From: Pseudomonas sp. Q2-TVG4-2
GTDB lineage: Bacteria > Pseudomonadota > Gammaproteobacteria > Pseudomonadales > Pseudomonadaceae
Direction of reading: 5' to 3'
Assembly (NCBI RefSeq): GCF_013620795.1
Contig: NZ_LGLW01000001.1
Location: forward strand, 496,001 to 560,000
Length of the DNA: 64,000 nucleotides
In this document: one piece after another, positions 16,283-25,083 of the stretch
Position numbering within the stretch: position 1 is the first letter of the stretch
Layout of the letters: each line of letters opens with the position of its first letter
Notes under the pieces: generated by a model
Told to the model about the DNA's origin: nothing
The model's database searches: none
Seen by the model: the letters and a program-made list of their open reading frames with translations, nothing else
Position numbers and translations under genes: made by a program

Positions 16283-17512
16283 TCATGCGAGCATTTCCTC
16301 GTACAGTGCCTGGTACTGCCGGGCAATAACCGGGCTGTCGAAAGTGCTGGTGATCTTTTCGCGCGCGTTGAGGGCGAGCTGCGGATAGTCCGCCTCGCTC
16401 GTGACCCACTCGACGCCCTCGGCGAGGCCCTGAGCTTCGAAGGGCGCCGCCTTATAGCCGTCGTGTTTATGCGTGACGATGTCCTTCGGGCCAGTGGCAT
16501 CGAAACACACCACGGGCGTGCCACATCCCATGGCTTCGGCCAGGGTCTTGCCAAACGCTTCCATCAGGCTCGGTGCAATGAAGACGTCTGCCGCCGAATA
16601 CAGCAGGCGCAACGAGATGCTGTCGTGCAGATAACCGAACGAGGTGTAATCGAACCCCAGGCCATCGGCGATGGATTGGTCCAGCTTGCCGAAGAAGCAC
16701 AGGTGATACTCGGCCGGATCGAGGTGCTTGAGCATCTCGAGGTATTTGCCGAAGCCCTTGTAGGTATCCTTGGCACTGGTACAACCGGTGAGGATGATTT
16801 TCTTCTCGGTATTCAGCCCCAGCAGCTGCCTGGCCAACGCTTTGTCCAGCGGGAAGAATTCGCTGGCATCGACATTGTTGTGGATAGTGCGCACGTCGAA
16901 GTCTCGGAACAGCAGGCTCTGCCTGGCCTGCTCGGACACCCAGTCGCTGATGCCAATCATCTTCATCGACTTGGGCAGGTACTTGCGCTTGCGGTTGAGC
17001 ACGAAACGCGACAGGTCCCTGTCGGATGTGCTGCCGAGCTGATCGCAGCTGCCGCAGCCGGTGATGAATTTCTCGCAGCCCATGGCGTAGTGACAGCCAC
17101 CGGTCATTGGCCACATGTCGCGCATGGTCCAGACCAACGGCTTGCGCAGCTTGGCCAAGTGTTTCATGTCGACGAAGCCACCGTTGACCCAGTGCAGGTG
17201 CACCACATCGGCCTCGCGGCATTCAACGCTATCGGTGAAATCGGCACCCATCACGCCGGCGCTGAACATACCCGACTGACGCCCGCGGTAGAGGCTGGCG
17301 AATGCCTGGTCGGCCTGACTCCTGGCGATGCTGATGATCTTGTCTTTCTTGCTACGGCTGACAGACACCACCGAGGTGTCGCCATGGGTGACCTGACTGT
17401 TGGTGTAGACGAGGGAGTCGACACCCAGCGAGCGCAGCCCCTGGTGCAACCAGTACGCGCCGCGAGCAGCGCCCCCGGTCAATTCACCAGCGACCAAATG
17501 TAGAACCTTCAT
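16283..17512 (-). CDS. family 4 glycosyltransferase (WcaC-like)
   Basis: The product has 409 residues. The N-terminal half starts MKVLHLVAGELTGGAARGAYWLHQGL and has HLHWVNGGFVDM, followed by a Cys-rich GGCHYAMGCEKFITGCGSC segment typical of WcaC-like enzymes. The C-terminal GT-B domain carries FIAPSLMEAFGKTLAEAMGCGTPVVCFDATGPKDIV, the EX7E-type nucleotide-sugar site of GT4. It is probably a fucosyl-, mannosyl- or glucosyltransferase given the neighbouring gmd and fcl, but the donor is an inference. Only one base separates its start from the flippase stop. Confidence 0.9.
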   Translation of the reverse strand: MKVLHLVAGELTGGAARGAYWLHQGLRSLGVDSLVYTNSQVTHGDTSVVSVSRSKKDKIISIARSQADQAFASLYRGRQSGMFSAGVMGADFTDSVECREADVVHLHWVNGGFVDMKHLAKLRKPLVWTMRDMWPMTGGCHYAMGCEKFITGCGSCDQLGSTSDRDLSRFVLNRKRKYLPKSMKMIGISDWVSEQARQSLLFRDFDVRTIHNNVDASEFFPLDKALARQLLGLNTEKKIILTGCTSAKDTYKGFGKYLEMLKHLDPAEYHLCFFGKLDQSIADGLGFDYTSFGYLHDSISLRLLYSAADVFIAPSLMEAFGKTLAEAMGCGTPVVCFDATGPKDIVTHKHDGYKAAPFEAQGLAEGVEWVTSEADYPQLALNAREKITSTFDSPVIARQYQALYEEMLA

Positions 17513-17513
17513 A

Positions 17514-18905
17514 TCAATCGAAACTCTCTTCGGGGTGCTGGGCTTTCGAATGCTGAGCCGCGTACCACCTGCGCGAGGCGATCAGCACGATCACCATCAG
17601 CGACGAATAGATGATGATGCTGGCGACGGCAAAGGCCTGGACGGTCGCCAGCGCGTTACCGATCAGCAGCGCACCGCCAAACAGCGAGAGCACACGCAGG
17701 CTGGTGCTAAATATCTCGAACAGCAGGAAACGGCCTTGCAGCGACAGCGCCGGAACCGCGACCACGCAGGGACGCGAGACGAAAATCACGTACTCGGCCA
17801 GCGCCAGCCAACGGGCATACTCACCCGCCACATGCCACTGCTCACCGAATACCAGCGCGAAGAGCCAGGGGCCGAACACCGCCACCAGGGAAAACGGCAC
17901 CAGGCCTACCAGCCCCAGCGCGGTGGTTGCCTTCAATAGCATCGCTGTGACCGGTTCGCGGTCGTGGATGGCGCGGCTGATGCGCGGGTAATAAACGTCG
18001 GCAACCGACTTGCCGATCAGGTTGGTCGGCATGGTCAACGCCTGCTTGCACAGCGCGAAGAAACCCGCCGCCGCCGGGCCGAAATAAGCGGCGAGCACCA
18101 GAGTCGGCAGGTGCTGCGAGACGGCGTTGATCAGCATCACCGGGGCGCGAAACTTGGGAAAGTCGCTGTGCCGGCGTGCCAGCTCGAGCATGCTCGGATC
18201 CTTGCGCTCATCTTCGCTGGCGTGACTGTCCTCGTAAGGTTTGGCCCGCAGCATCGCCAGCCCCAGCATCGCGGCGTGCAGCGCTTGCTGCAGAGCGGTG
18301 GTGCATACCAGCACCAGCGCCGAAGACTGCACCAGACCGGCAATGGTCCGCATCGAGTTGAACAGCAGCGAGTGCCCGACCGCCACGCTCGCCGTGATAC
18401 GGAAACGCTGGGTACGAAACAGCCATTGCTGGCAGATCTCCAACGCGGCCCCGCAGAACATCACGAACGGGATGAGCATCAGGTACGGCTGAATGATCTC
18501 GATCTCCAGTGCCGCAGCCAGCTGATCGCCGAAGAACAGCAGCGTCAGCGCAACGATCACTGCCAACGTCAGCGCCGTCGCCAGCGCCAGGCGCACCAGC
18601 CCTCGTGCATCGCCATCGCGCCTGGGCAGCACGATGGCGATGGGATAGGTCAGCGCAGCGACCGGAATCAGCATCATGGCCACGCTGAGGAAGGTGCCCA
18701 GTACGCCATAGGCCTCCGGCCCGTAGATGCGGGTGATCACTGGCATGAACGCCAGGGTGATCGCCTGCGCACCGGCGGTACCGGTGACCACGGTGAGAAT
18801 GTTGCGCAGCAGTTTGCTGCGCATGCTTCCGTGCAACAGCGTGGTCAGCCTTTCCCGAACAGGGGAAGGACCGCGCCGCACGCCGGGCTGGTCGATGACG
18901 CTCAC
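17514..18905 (-). CDS. oligosaccharide flippase (Wzx-like) of the main operon
   Basis: The product has 463 residues, a GTG start with GAGGGG upstream, and about 12 transmembrane segments. The N-terminal ILTVVTGTAGAQAITLAFMPVITRIYGPEAYGVLGTFLSVAM is typical of MOP-superfamily polysaccharide flippases. It sits between the UDP-sugar dehydrogenase and the GT4 gene, so it is the most likely exporter of the lipid-linked repeat unit of this operon. A second, divergent flippase at 7262 shares the family motifs. The last residues are hydrophilic. Confidence 0.9.
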   Translation of the reverse strand: MSVIDQPGVRRGPSPVRERLTTLLHGSMRSKLLRNILTVVTGTAGAQAITLAFMPVITRIYGPEAYGVLGTFLSVAMMLIPVAALTYPIAIVLPRRDGDARGLVRLALATALTLAVIVALTLLFFGDQLAAALEIEIIQPYLMLIPFVMFCGAALEICQQWLFRTQRFRITASVAVGHSLLFNSMRTIAGLVQSSALVLVCTTALQQALHAAMLGLAMLRAKPYEDSHASEDERKDPSMLELARRHSDFPKFRAPVMLINAVSQHLPTLVLAAYFGPAAAGFFALCKQALTMPTNLIGKSVADVYYPRISRAIHDREPVTAMLLKATTALGLVGLVPFSLVAVFGPWLFALVFGEQWHVAGEYARWLALAEYVIFVSRPCVVAVPALSLQGRFLLFEIFSTSLRVLSLFGGALLIGNALATVQAFAVASIIIYSSLMVIVLIASRRWYAAQHSKAQHPEESFD

Positions 18906-18919
18906 TCGCTGCCCCTCGT

Positions 18920-20266
18920 TCAGGCCTGGACCGGTTGCCGGCCGATGCCGTAGTAGCTGAAGCCTTCGCGCTTGACCTGCTCGCGGTCGTACTGGTTACG
19001 CCCGTCAATGATCAGCGGCGTGTTCAGCAGGCGCTTCAGGGCACGGAAATCCGGGCGGCGGAATGGCTTCCACTCGGTTACCAGACACAGGGCGTCGGCA
19101 TCGATTGCTGCCTCGTACTGGCCTTCGACGATCTGCAGACGCCCGTCGGCGAGCCAATCCTGAGGGAATTCGCGGCGCGCGGTCTCGCGCGCAACCGGAT
19201 CGAACGCTCGGACCTTGGCGCCAGCGTTGATCAAGCTGTTGATCAGAACCACGCTTGGCGCTTCGCGCATGTCGTCGGTGCCGGGCTTGAACGCCAATCC
19301 CCAGACGGCGAAGGTGCGGCCGCTGAGATCGCCATTGAAGTGAGTGGAAATCTTGTTGAACAGCGAGTGCTTCTGCTGATCGTTACGGGCTTCGACGGCC
19401 TGCAGCAGCTTGGGCTCGAAGTCGTTCTGGTGGGCGATATTGATCAGCGCCTTGACGTCCTTGGGGAAACAGGAGCCGCCATAGCCGCAACCGGCATAGA
19501 TGAAGTGATAGCCGATGCGCTCATCCGAGCCGATTCCCAAGCGGACGTTCTCGACATCCACATCGAGGCGCTCGCAGAGGCTCGCGATCTCGTTCATGAA
19601 GGAAATCTTGGTCGCCAGCATGGCGTTCGCGGCGTACTTGGTCATTTCCGCATCGCGGATGCCCATGAACATGGTGCGCGGACGATTGCGGATGAAGGGC
19701 GCGTACAGCGCGCTCATCACCTGCCGGGCATGTTCGTTGTCAGCGCCGATGACGATGCGATCCGGGTGCATGAAGTCATTGACCGCCGCACCCTCCTTGA
19801 GGAATTCCGGGTTCGATACCACCGAAAATTCGATATCGACACCTCGCGCCTCGAGACGCTCGGACACTGCCGCGCGAACCAGATCCGCCGTCCCCACCGG
19901 TACGGTGGATTTGTTCACCACGATCGCCGGGCCCTGCAAGGTGTCGCCGATCTGACGCGCGACTTCCAGCACGTAGCGCAAATCAGCCGAACCGTCTTCA
20001 CCGGGCGGGGTGCCGACCGCGATAAAGAAGACTTCGGACTGCTCCACCGCCTCGTTCAACGAGGTAGTAAAATGCAGACGGCCGGAGGCGTGGTTGTCAG
20101 TGACGATTTCTTCGAGGCCAGGCTCGTAGATCGGCAGAATGCCCTGCTTGAGGTTATCGATCTTGGACTTGTCGACGTCGACGCAGTAGACCGTGTTGCC
20201 CATTTCCGCGATACAGGCACCGGTTACCAGACCGACGTAACCGCTTCCAACGACGGTGATGTTCAT
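18920..20266 (-). CDS. ugd: UDP-glucose/GDP-mannose dehydrogenase family protein, probably UDP-glucose 6-dehydrogenase
   Basis: The 448-residue product has an N-terminal NAD site ITVVGSGYVGLVTGACIAE, the VVNKSTVPVGTAD and SNPEFLKEGAAVNDFMHPDRIVIG segments, the catalytic Cys266 in GCGYGGSCFPKD, and the C-terminal WGLAFKPGTDDMREAPS. All of these fit the family that oxidises a nucleotide sugar to its uronic acid with two NAD. The substrate is most likely UDP-glucose (giving UDP-glucuronate); GDP-mannose is the main alternative. It starts about 150 bases after the kinase gene, beyond a 12-base-pair hairpin, and is 14 bases from the flippase. Confidence 0.93.
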   Translation of the reverse strand: MNITVVGSGYVGLVTGACIAEMGNTVYCVDVDKSKIDNLKQGILPIYEPGLEEIVTDNHASGRLHFTTSLNEAVEQSEVFFIAVGTPPGEDGSADLRYVLEVARQIGDTLQGPAIVVNKSTVPVGTADLVRAAVSERLEARGVDIEFSVVSNPEFLKEGAAVNDFMHPDRIVIGADNEHARQVMSALYAPFIRNRPRTMFMGIRDAEMTKYAANAMLATKISFMNEIASLCERLDVDVENVRLGIGSDERIGYHFIYAGCGYGGSCFPKDVKALINIAHQNDFEPKLLQAVEARNDQQKHSLFNKISTHFNGDLSGRTFAVWGLAFKPGTDDMREAPSVVLINSLINAGAKVRAFDPVARETARREFPQDWLADGRLQIVEGQYEAAIDADALCLVTEWKPFRRPDFRALKRLLNTPLIIDGRNQYDREQVKREGFSYYGIGRQPVQA

Positions 20267-20361
20267 AGCAGGATCCTCGATTTATACATTGATACAGGCG
20301 TGCCTCGGCGCAGCCCTTTCGGCGGCCGGTGCGCAATTCACTTGCTGGGCAGAATTCTGTC

Positions 20362-20395
20362 CAGGCCAGGTTCATTACTGACGGAACCTGGCCTG
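20362..20395 (-). other. 12-bp hairpin inside the polysaccharide operon
   Basis: CAGGCCAGGTTC and GAACCTGGCCTG form a perfect 12-base-pair stem around a 10-base loop, in the 151-base gap between the autokinase and dehydrogenase genes. No U-run follows on the minus strand, so full termination is unlikely. Attenuation or mRNA stabilisation between the export module and the synthesis module is possible. Confidence 0.55.
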
Positions 20396-20417
20396 ATGAC
20401 GAAACGAGCGAGCCGGA

Positions 20418-22619
20418 TCAGACCGTTTGCTGCTCGCTATAGCCATAGTGGTCGTAGTAGCCACGGAACTGGCCGTTCTTCTTGGCCTTCTCGATATCGA
20501 CGTGGTTGAGCACGACACCGGTCAGCGGTGCATTGCTGTTTTGCAGCTGGCTCACACCCTTCTGCACATGCGGAATCAGCGTGCTGTCGGATTTGACGAC
20601 GTAGATCACCGCATCGGCCAGCGTCGACAGGACAGCCGCGTCGCTGACAGCCTGACTCGGCGGCGAGTCGATGATGATGCGGTCATAACGGCCCTTGACC
20701 ACCTCAAGCAGCTTGGCGAAGCGCGGCGAGGACAGCAGCTCCAACGGGTTGGACGGCACTGCACCGGCCGCGATCATGTCGACGTTGCCGACGGTGTGGA
20801 TGCACTCTTCGAGCTTCGCATTGCCACCGATCAGGTTAACCAGCCCCGGCGTGCCCGGTTTGAAGTCGAACGCCTTGTCCAGCGTCGCACGGCGCAGGTC
20901 GGCGTCAATCAACAGCACGCGATGCAGTTGACCCATGGCGAACGCGAGGTTGGCCGATACTGAGCTCTTGCCTTCATCAGGCGCAGTGGAGGTGATCACC
21001 AGCACCTGTCGCGGCTGACTGGCTTCGCTCAGCAGCAGGTTGGTGCGGATGGTCCGTACCGCTTCACAGAAGCGCTTGTCTCCGCTGCGCTCGAACAGGT
21101 GGCTGACTTCCTTGCGCAGCTTGCGTGGCACCTGCGGAACGATGCCCATCACCGGCAACCCCAGCTTGGTCTCAACTTCTTCGGAGCTCTTGAAGGTGTT
21201 GTCGAGAATCTCGCGGATGATCGCCTGAGCAACGCCGAGCACCAGTGCCAGGAACAGTGCCACCACCAGAATCAGCTTCTTGTTCGGCGCGCTGGGTTCG
21301 GTCGGCGGGATGGCCGCGTCGACCACGCGAGCATTGGTGGAGCTCAGATCCGAGGTGGCGGTGGTTTCCTGCAGGCGGGTCATGAAGGTGTCATACAGCG
21401 CACGGTCGCTTTCGACCTGGCGCTGCAGATCACGCACCTTGAACTCCTTGCGAGAGATATCCTGGATGCGCCCTTTGTTCTCATCAAACGAGGCACGCAG
21501 CGAGTTCTCGTTGGCGACGGCGAGCTGATAGTTGCGCTCGATGCTCGCCACCACCTGCTCAACCTGTTGCTTCAGGCTGGCAGTGGCGGCATTGAGGTCG
21601 GAACGCGCCGAGACCATCGCCGGGTGACGATCGCCATAACGACGCGACAGATCCTCGACCCGCGAACGCGCCTGGGCCTGATTCGCCTTGAATTGCTGAA
21701 TCAGCGGATGGCCAAGTACGGCCGGCACACTGGCCAGACGCTCCCAGCCCTGACTGCGCATGGATTCGACCTGACGGTACTGGCTCTCGGCTTCGGCGCG
21801 CTCACGACGCGCATCGATCATACGATCACCGGTGAGCGACAGCTCGTTGGCGCTGATGGTGCCCACGCCATCCAGATCGACCAGACCCTCGGCGTCCAGA
21901 TAAGCCTGCAGCTTATCTTCCGACGCCTGAAGATTTTCGCGCAGGGAGACCAGGCGTTCATTCATCCAGCTGGCCGCGGTCATCGACATGTCGACCTTGG
22001 CTTCCAGCTGAGCCTCGATATATGCCTGTGCCAGTTGGTTGGTGGCTTGTGCGGCGGTCAGGCGATCGGCCATGGAGATCGACAGATAGACCAACTGGCT
22101 CTTGCCTTCGACCCAAACGGACGTCCGCTCCATGAATACCTGCGTCGCGTAATCCATGACTTGCGCTTCGGTGACCGGCTCGGCCTCTTCACCGGTCAGC
22201 GCATCGACGATGCCACCGAAATCAACCAGTGGCCCAGGCTGCTGGCGCAGATCGAATTCCGGGTGCTCGGTCAGATTCAGATCGCGAACCACACGTTCAG
22301 CCACACCGCGGCTCTGCATCAGGCTGAGCTGGGTCTGCAAGTACTCGCTGAGTTCGACAGGCGAATCAGCCGCTGGCTGGAACGACAGCACCGGGGTGCC
22401 CTTCGTCTCGATAAGTACCGACGCCACGGCTTTGTAGATCGGCGTCATCCGCGAGAGCAGGAGCACCGTCAGCACCGCAACGACGCCCACCAGCAGGGCG
22501 ATGCCCCACTTGCGTGACCAGATCGCGTGCCAGATTTTTTTCAGGTCAATGAAATCGCTATCGGCCGCTGGCCCTACGGGGCGCTGCCATGGTCGGTCCG
22601 GGCGAACTGGGCTGTTCAT
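20418..22619 (-). CDS. polysaccharide biosynthesis tyrosine autokinase (Wzc/EpsB-like)
   Basis: The product has 733 residues. A Wzz-like part has two membrane helices (about 37-56 and 449-468) flanking a coiled-coil-rich periplasmic domain. The cytoplasmic BY-kinase domain has Walker A STAPDEGKSS (544-553), Walker A' VLLIDADLRR (about 568) and a following DSPP-type Walker B. The C terminus ends in a tyrosine cluster (Tyr721, 722, 725 and 727), the usual autophosphorylation tail. It controls chain length and export with the Wza-like protein. Its ATG overlaps the export gene's TGA (TGATG). The cognate phosphatase is not seen in the window. Confidence 0.95.
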   Translation of the reverse strand: MNSPVRPDRPWQRPVGPAADSDFIDLKKIWHAIWSRKWGIALLVGVVAVLTVLLLSRMTPIYKAVASVLIETKGTPVLSFQPAADSPVELSEYLQTQLSLMQSRGVAERVVRDLNLTEHPEFDLRQQPGPLVDFGGIVDALTGEEAEPVTEAQVMDYATQVFMERTSVWVEGKSQLVYLSISMADRLTAAQATNQLAQAYIEAQLEAKVDMSMTAASWMNERLVSLRENLQASEDKLQAYLDAEGLVDLDGVGTISANELSLTGDRMIDARRERAEAESQYRQVESMRSQGWERLASVPAVLGHPLIQQFKANQAQARSRVEDLSRRYGDRHPAMVSARSDLNAATASLKQQVEQVVASIERNYQLAVANENSLRASFDENKGRIQDISRKEFKVRDLQRQVESDRALYDTFMTRLQETTATSDLSSTNARVVDAAIPPTEPSAPNKKLILVVALFLALVLGVAQAIIREILDNTFKSSEEVETKLGLPVMGIVPQVPRKLRKEVSHLFERSGDKRFCEAVRTIRTNLLLSEASQPRQVLVITSTAPDEGKSSVSANLAFAMGQLHRVLLIDADLRRATLDKAFDFKPGTPGLVNLIGGNAKLEECIHTVGNVDMIAAGAVPSNPLELLSSPRFAKLLEVVKGRYDRIIIDSPPSQAVSDAAVLSTLADAVIYVVKSDSTLIPHVQKGVSQLQNSNAPLTGVVLNHVDIEKAKKNGQFRGYYDHYGYSEQQTV

Positions 22620-23152
22620 CAGAAGAATCCTTCGTCGATGTTAATCGTGTCGCCAGGGCGGACCTGAGTGTCCATGGTGGCTTTCTCTGCAGCACGGCCG
22701 CCTTCGGAGCCCCGCACAATGGTCATGCGCTTGGTCGAGGCACGCTCGGTGAGACCGCCAGCCAGGGCGATCGCCCGATCCAGGGTGAGCCCAGGCTGGT
22801 ACGGATAACCGCCGGGAAGCTTGACCTCGCCGGCAATGTAGAACTCGCGGTAATTGGCTACCGATACCGAAACGCGCGGATCGATCAGGTAACCATCCTT
22901 CAGTTTTTCCACCAGCAGATTGCGCACTTCGCTAGCGGTCTTGCCGTTGGCGTCCACTTCACCGATGAATGGAAAGGTGAAGGTGCCCGCATCGGTCAGG
23001 CGTATTTCTTCAAACGAAAGGTCCGGCTCGCCGTGGACGCTAATGCGGATCACGTCGCCCGAGCCCAGCTGGTATTGCGCGGCGCTGGCACCAGCGCTGA
23101 GCGCCAACAAGACCAGCAACGAAAAGAATTTGAACAGGTTCGGGATGCGCAT
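22619..23152 (-). CDS. polysaccharide export protein (Wza/SLBB type, short)
   Basis: I start the gene at the ATG at 23152 because AAGGAGG lies 8 bases upstream. The 177-residue product has a signal peptide (to about 27, LLALSAGASA) and then YQLGSGDVIRISVHGEPDLS, the start of the Poly_export domain. A single SLBB domain follows (about 95-150: YREFYIAGEVKLPGGYPYQPGLTLDRAIALAGGLTERAS). There is no lipobox cysteine and it is much shorter than Wza (about 380 residues), so it resembles the short periplasmic export proteins seen with EpsB-type kinases. The adjacent beta-barrel protein may supply the outer-membrane pore; this is inferred. Confidence 0.92.
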   Translation of the reverse strand: MRIPNLFKFFSLLVLLALSAGASAAQYQLGSGDVIRISVHGEPDLSFEEIRLTDAGTFTFPFIGEVDANGKTASEVRNLLVEKLKDGYLIDPRVSVSVANYREFYIAGEVKLPGGYPYQPGLTLDRAIALAGGLTERASTKRMTIVRGSEGGRAAEKATMDTQVRPGDTINIDEGFF

Positions 23153-23194
23153 GGTCGGCTCCTCCTTAGGCACTGATTAACGTCCTACCCGGCC

Positions 23195-24352
23195 TCAAAG
23201 GCTCAGGTCGAAACTCAGCAGGTAGACGTTTCGGTCGTAAGTCTCCGAGCTCAAGCTGGAGTCGTTTTCAGTTCTGAGGTATGACAGGGTCACGTCGATC
23301 CAGCGGTCCGGGGACCAGGTCACGCCAGCACCGTAAGCCGTTCTTTCGTCATCTCGACCGATCCCCTCGTATTCGCGGTCGGAGAAGCGGTACTGCAGCT
23401 CTGTCGCAATACGCGAGGTCCACTCGTGATCCCAGGTCGCCAGAGTGGTCCAGTCATTGATGGTGCTGGCACCGTCGTCGCCTTCATCGAATGCGCGCCG
23501 CGAGGTCAGGTTGAATGCCGAATAGGAGCGCGGCTTCCAGGTAATGCCGGCCTCCCACATCGGGCTGGTAAAGTCTTCGCGCTGGTCGCTGTCGAAATCC
23601 TTGCGCTCGGCACCAAGCTTGAAGGTGCCTGACGTCTTCGCGCCGGCAGCCCAGGTCGCACCGCCTAACAGCGCCACGTTGGTGCTGTCACGCAGGGCAC
23701 TGCTGAGTTTGTAGTCGTGATCGGTATGACGAACCTCGACGAGCGAGCGTGTTCTGGAGCCAAGACGATGGAACCAGATGGAATTGAACATCAGACTGTC
23801 GCGCTCTTCTGACGCGTTGATGTTGCCGCTGTTGTGGTAACGGCGCTGTTCGTAGTTGGTACCGAACTCGAGCTGGTTACGTGCACTTTCGGCACCGAAG
23901 CGGTATGCCGCGCGGGCAATGGCCTGGCTGTACTTGTCGTTCTCGGTAGCGTCTTCGGTGTCGGCCGTTTCCTCTACGCGATGATAGGCAAGCCCCCAGC
24001 TCAGGCGATGACGTGAGGTGAACTCCATGACGCTTCTGAGCCGCAGGTGGTGGTCGGTGTTACTGGCTTCGGAATCCGAATGAAAGATGTCACTGTTAAA
24101 GGAGTATTCGAGCTCGTACTCACTGTTGCGATTCCCGGTTCCCAGCAGGAAGGTCGGATTAATGCCGGTAACCCAGGATGCCTGCTCGTTGTCTGCCAGC
24201 CCGCGATAGTTGTCGTCGTAACTTTCACGGAGGACCAGCGTAGGGGTGAACTCGAAACCACCAATGCGAATATCCTGCGGATCGTTTACGGCCCAGCTAT
24301 TAGTAGCGACAAGGCACAGTAGCGATACACCTGGAAGCGTGATGTTCCTCAT
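23195..24352 (-). CDS. outer-membrane beta-barrel protein of the polysaccharide locus
   Basis: The start is set at the ATG at 24352, with AAGGGA 7 bases upstream, just before the signal peptide (ITLPGVSLLCLVATNSWA). The 385-residue product is dominated by alternating strands rich in Tyr, Trp, Arg and Asp (for example YELEYSFNSDIFHSD, HRLSWGLAYHRVEET, IATELQYRFSDREYEG). It ends NVYLLSFDLSL, a typical outer-membrane insertion signal. Such barrels are often the first gene of EpsB/Wza-type loci in Pseudomonas. It could be the outer-membrane conduit or a structural partner of the short export protein. No named family motif is certain. Confidence 0.82.
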   Translation of the reverse strand: MRNITLPGVSLLCLVATNSWAVNDPQDIRIGGFEFTPTLVLRESYDDNYRGLADNEQASWVTGINPTFLLGTGNRNSEYELEYSFNSDIFHSDSEASNTDHHLRLRSVMEFTSRHRLSWGLAYHRVEETADTEDATENDKYSQAIARAAYRFGAESARNQLEFGTNYEQRRYHNSGNINASEERDSLMFNSIWFHRLGSRTRSLVEVRHTDHDYKLSSALRDSTNVALLGGATWAAGAKTSGTFKLGAERKDFDSDQREDFTSPMWEAGITWKPRSYSAFNLTSRRAFDEGDDGASTINDWTTLATWDHEWTSRIATELQYRFSDREYEGIGRDDERTAYGAGVTWSPDRWIDVTLSYLRTENDSSLSSETYDRNVYLLSFDLSL

Positions 24353-24999
24353 TATGGAATCCCTTCTCGGAGATAAATTGTTGTTCATGCCTTACTCCGG
24401 CCGCGACGCTGGCTCATGTGAGGTGGCATAGACACGCAACAGACCGCAAATATCCCCGACAGTTGCAGATTCGATGAACGGCGTGCCGCAAAGCATCAAA
24501 AAATACCTCGAGGTAGGTTCAGCGCCTCCGTTCGGACACGCTACCGCCACAGGGTGAGCGAGCCTGAACGGACCCATACGCAGCCAGCTGCAGAAACAGC
24601 GCAGCAGCCGGCCTCAGCCAGCAAATCAAACGGCAGGCGAAGCGGAAGCGATTCGGTATTTTTTTATTAGTAGAGATGCAATTGCCTGCCAAACCGACTT
24701 AACGCTCGTTCGGTCTGCCTATCCGGCCCGGCGCTAATGATTAAGCACACCAGCCGCCACCTCCCTGTCCATGGAAAGGGAAAGCCGAGGGAACTGTTGC
24801 CAGGCCCAGCGAAACCCTGAATAGCCAGGGGCCTTTTCTGGACCCAATTCGAACGTAGGGAGTTCCGCGCGCTTGCCCTCGGTAACAACCGAGAAGGACA
24901 AGCGGTAACACTGTCATGCCGGACGAACCTGACCGAAATACCGCCAAGCTATGCACGAGGCACACGAACCCGTCGGCTGAAATCGCGCAGTGGAATACG
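24353..24999 (-). other. long upstream region of the polysaccharide operon
   Basis: No gene is supported in this stretch, which with the following terminator fills 731 bases. It holds a possible promoter (24664-24692), a perfect 12-base palindrome TACCTCGAGGTA (24504-24515), and a hairpin CTCGGT-AACA-ACCGAG (24878-24893). The likely transcript would have a leader of about 300 bases. No known riboswitch consensus, including the c-di-GMP types, was recognised. Confidence 0.45.
24664..24692 (-). promoter_or_regulatory. possible promoter of the polysaccharide operon
   Basis: On the minus strand TTGGCA is followed after 17 bases by TAATAA, within an A/T run. The -35 is good and the -10 is weak (3 of 6). 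It is the best sigma-70-like candidate I see before the operon. Confidence 0.3.
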
Positions 25000-25002
25000 A
25001 AA

Positions 25003-25030
25003 AAGCCCGACCGCTTGCGGGGTCGGGCTT
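25003..25030 (-). terminator. terminator of the CvfB-like gene
   Basis: AAGCCCGACC and GGTCGGGCTT form a perfect 10-base stem with an 8-base loop. On the minus strand the stem runs into GGGCTTTTTCG, a U-run. It lies about 54 bases after the stop at 25084. Confidence 0.85.
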
Positions 25031-25083
25031 GCTAAGGAGTCGTGAGCGAAGGGGAAAAGGGCCAGGCCGGCCCCAATGCGCAG

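Noticed and set aside
24678..24691. Sigma-54-like promoter (minus-strand TGGCAGGCAATTGC)
   Set aside because: The GG and GC doublets are 9 rather than 10 bases apart, one base short of the -24/-12 consensus.
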